Assembly (NCBI GenBank): GCA_002394125.1
Contig: DGSY01000063.1
Coordinates: 13,738 to 46,034, forward strand
From: Ruminococcus sp. UBA4350
Lineage (GTDB): Bacteria; Bacillota; Clostridia; Oscillospirales; Ruminococcaceae
DNA length: 32,297 bases
Direction of reading: 5' to 3'
Of the stretch, positions 31,903 through 32,297 are shown piece after piece; position 1 is the first letter of the stretch; every line of letters starts with the position of its first letter. Position numbers and translations under genes: made by a program. The notes under the pieces are model-generated. The model was not told the origin of the DNA, ran no database searches, and was given only the letters and a program-made list of their open reading frames with translations.

Positions 31903-31952
31903 ACTGCATCTCCGGAGCGAACCGCGCAGTGCAGTCCGCTCCGTTATGCAGT
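31903..31952 (-). promoter_or_regulatory. Intercistronic hairpin after the CUT1 binding-protein gene
   Basis: Two stacked stems, ACTGCAT/ATGCAGT (31903-31909 with 31946-31952) and CGGAGCG/CGCTCCG (31913-31919 with 31937-31943), form a 14-bp hairpin with a small internal loop. It lies in the 143-base gap between the binding protein and the first permease. There is no T run on the minus strand, so mRNA stabilisation of the binding-protein message is more likely than termination. Confidence 0.6.
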
Positions 31953-32023
31953 TTTTGAGTCGGCTAAAGATTTTTAGGATTTATGCGGTAAATGTGTGAT
32001 GCGGATGCATCTCAAACCGGTAA

Positions 32024-32297
32024 TCAGTCAGCAGATTCGATATCGAGATCGTCCTGAACCTTCTGCTTGAAGTCAGCGATTGCTTCCTCCTTGGTCTTCT
32101 GACCGGAGGTATACATACGAACCTGATCACGCCAGATGAGGTTGATGTCTTCGTCATACTGGGTCAGGGTCTTACCGTTTGCGTTTGCATTTGCCGGAAC
32201 GAATACGTCGAACATATTCTGACCGTCGAGCATATCGACCTTACCGTCGGACTTCTTCATGACGACGGAGGAAGCGACTGCGTCCTTGGTGCCGTTT
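32024..32297 (-). CDS. Extracellular sugar-binding protein of the CUT1 transporter (C-terminal part)
   Basis: The minus-strand frame is open from the window edge to the stop at 32024 and gives the last 90 residues of a solute-binding protein. The segments NLIWRDQVRMYTSGQKTKEEAIADFKQKVQDDLDIESAD and VASSVVMKKSDGKVDMLDG are typical of the C-terminal lobe of SBP_bac_1-type lipoproteins. The ATG at 32260 is internal, not the start. Its position before two CUT1 permeases supports the call. The substrate cannot be judged from this fragment. Confidence 0.8.
   Translation of the reverse strand, partial: NGTKDAVASSVVMKKSDGKVDMLDGQNMFDVFVPANANANGKTLTQYDEDINLIWRDQVRMYTSGQKTKEEAIADFKQKVQDDLDIESAD

Noticed and set aside
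1..32297. Insertion sequence, phage or integrative element
   Set aside because: No transposase, integrase, phage gene or flanking direct repeats were seen, and tRNA-Pro shows no duplicated 3' end nearby.

Overview
This window looks like a chromosomal segment of a plant-fibre-degrading Ruminococcus (Bacillota, Oscillospiraceae). Four secreted proteins carry dockerin modules, the mark of a cellulosome-forming bacterium. There is a SigI/RsgI signalling pair, strong AGGAGG ribosome binding sites and TTGACA/TATAAT promoters with 17-bp spacers. GC content looks to be in the low-to-mid 50s by eye, closer to the R. champanellensis side of the genus than to R. albus or R. flavefaciens. The species call is inference.

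Layout. (1) 1-3,880: the tail of an unknown gene, a VOC/glyoxalase-fold protein, a secreted Glu/Pro/Ala-rich repeat protein, and a sigI-rsgI operon. The repeat-protein gene and sigI share a near-identical promoter motif (ATACCCC, 19 bp, CGTA), which suggests a local SigI regulon. (2) 3,881-6,541: a one-component regulator that joins a LacI-type sugar-sensor domain, a GAF-like region, a degenerate GGDEF domain and an AraC DNA-binding domain, followed by a small membrane protein with ankyrin-like repeats. (3) 6,822-16,749: an L-arabinose uptake and catabolism cluster on the + strand. It holds AraR, an overlapping AraC-type regulator, a sugar-binding lipoprotein, one ATPase and two permeases arranged like the YtfQ-YtfR-YtfT-YjfF galactofuranose importer, a ribulokinase-type FGGY kinase, and L-arabinose isomerase. 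araD is not in the window. (4) 16,750-17,112: a non-coding block of tandem palindromic repeats. (5) 17,113-22,438: divergent secreted enzymes, a dockerin-GH16 beta-glucanase (-) and a GH127-type beta-L-arabinofuranosidase with a dockerin (+). (6) 22,537-25,858: a HEAT-repeat protein and a dut / DUF4321 / PHP-phosphoesterase operon, all on the minus strand. (7) 26,247-28,778: a four-part secreted enzyme, GH43-CBM6-dockerin-CE1 esterase. (8) 28,838-29,910 (-): tRNA-Pro(UGG), a small coiled-coil protein and a non-catalytic dockerin protein. (9) 30,046-32,297 (-): two permeases and the end of the binding protein of a second, CUT1-type sugar transporter.

How it works together. Extracellular enzymes (GH127, GH43-CE1) would release arabinose, and probably ferulate, from arabinoxylan or arabinan. 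The importer would bring arabinose in, and isomerase and kinase would convert it to ribulose-5-phosphate. Sites resembling the AraR operator (type ATTTGTnCGTACAAAT) lie at the promoters of the importer operon, the GH127 gene and the GH43-CE1 gene. One repressor therefore probably ties cytoplasmic arabinose metabolism to cellulosomal arabinosidases.

The parts most worth a second look are the SigI promoter pair with an unusual RsgI lacking a carbohydrate-binding module, the sensor-GGDEF-AraC fusion, the AraR regulon that reaches dockerin enzymes, and the covarying palindromic repeats at 16,850-17,095. All calls come from reading the sequence; no database search was run.
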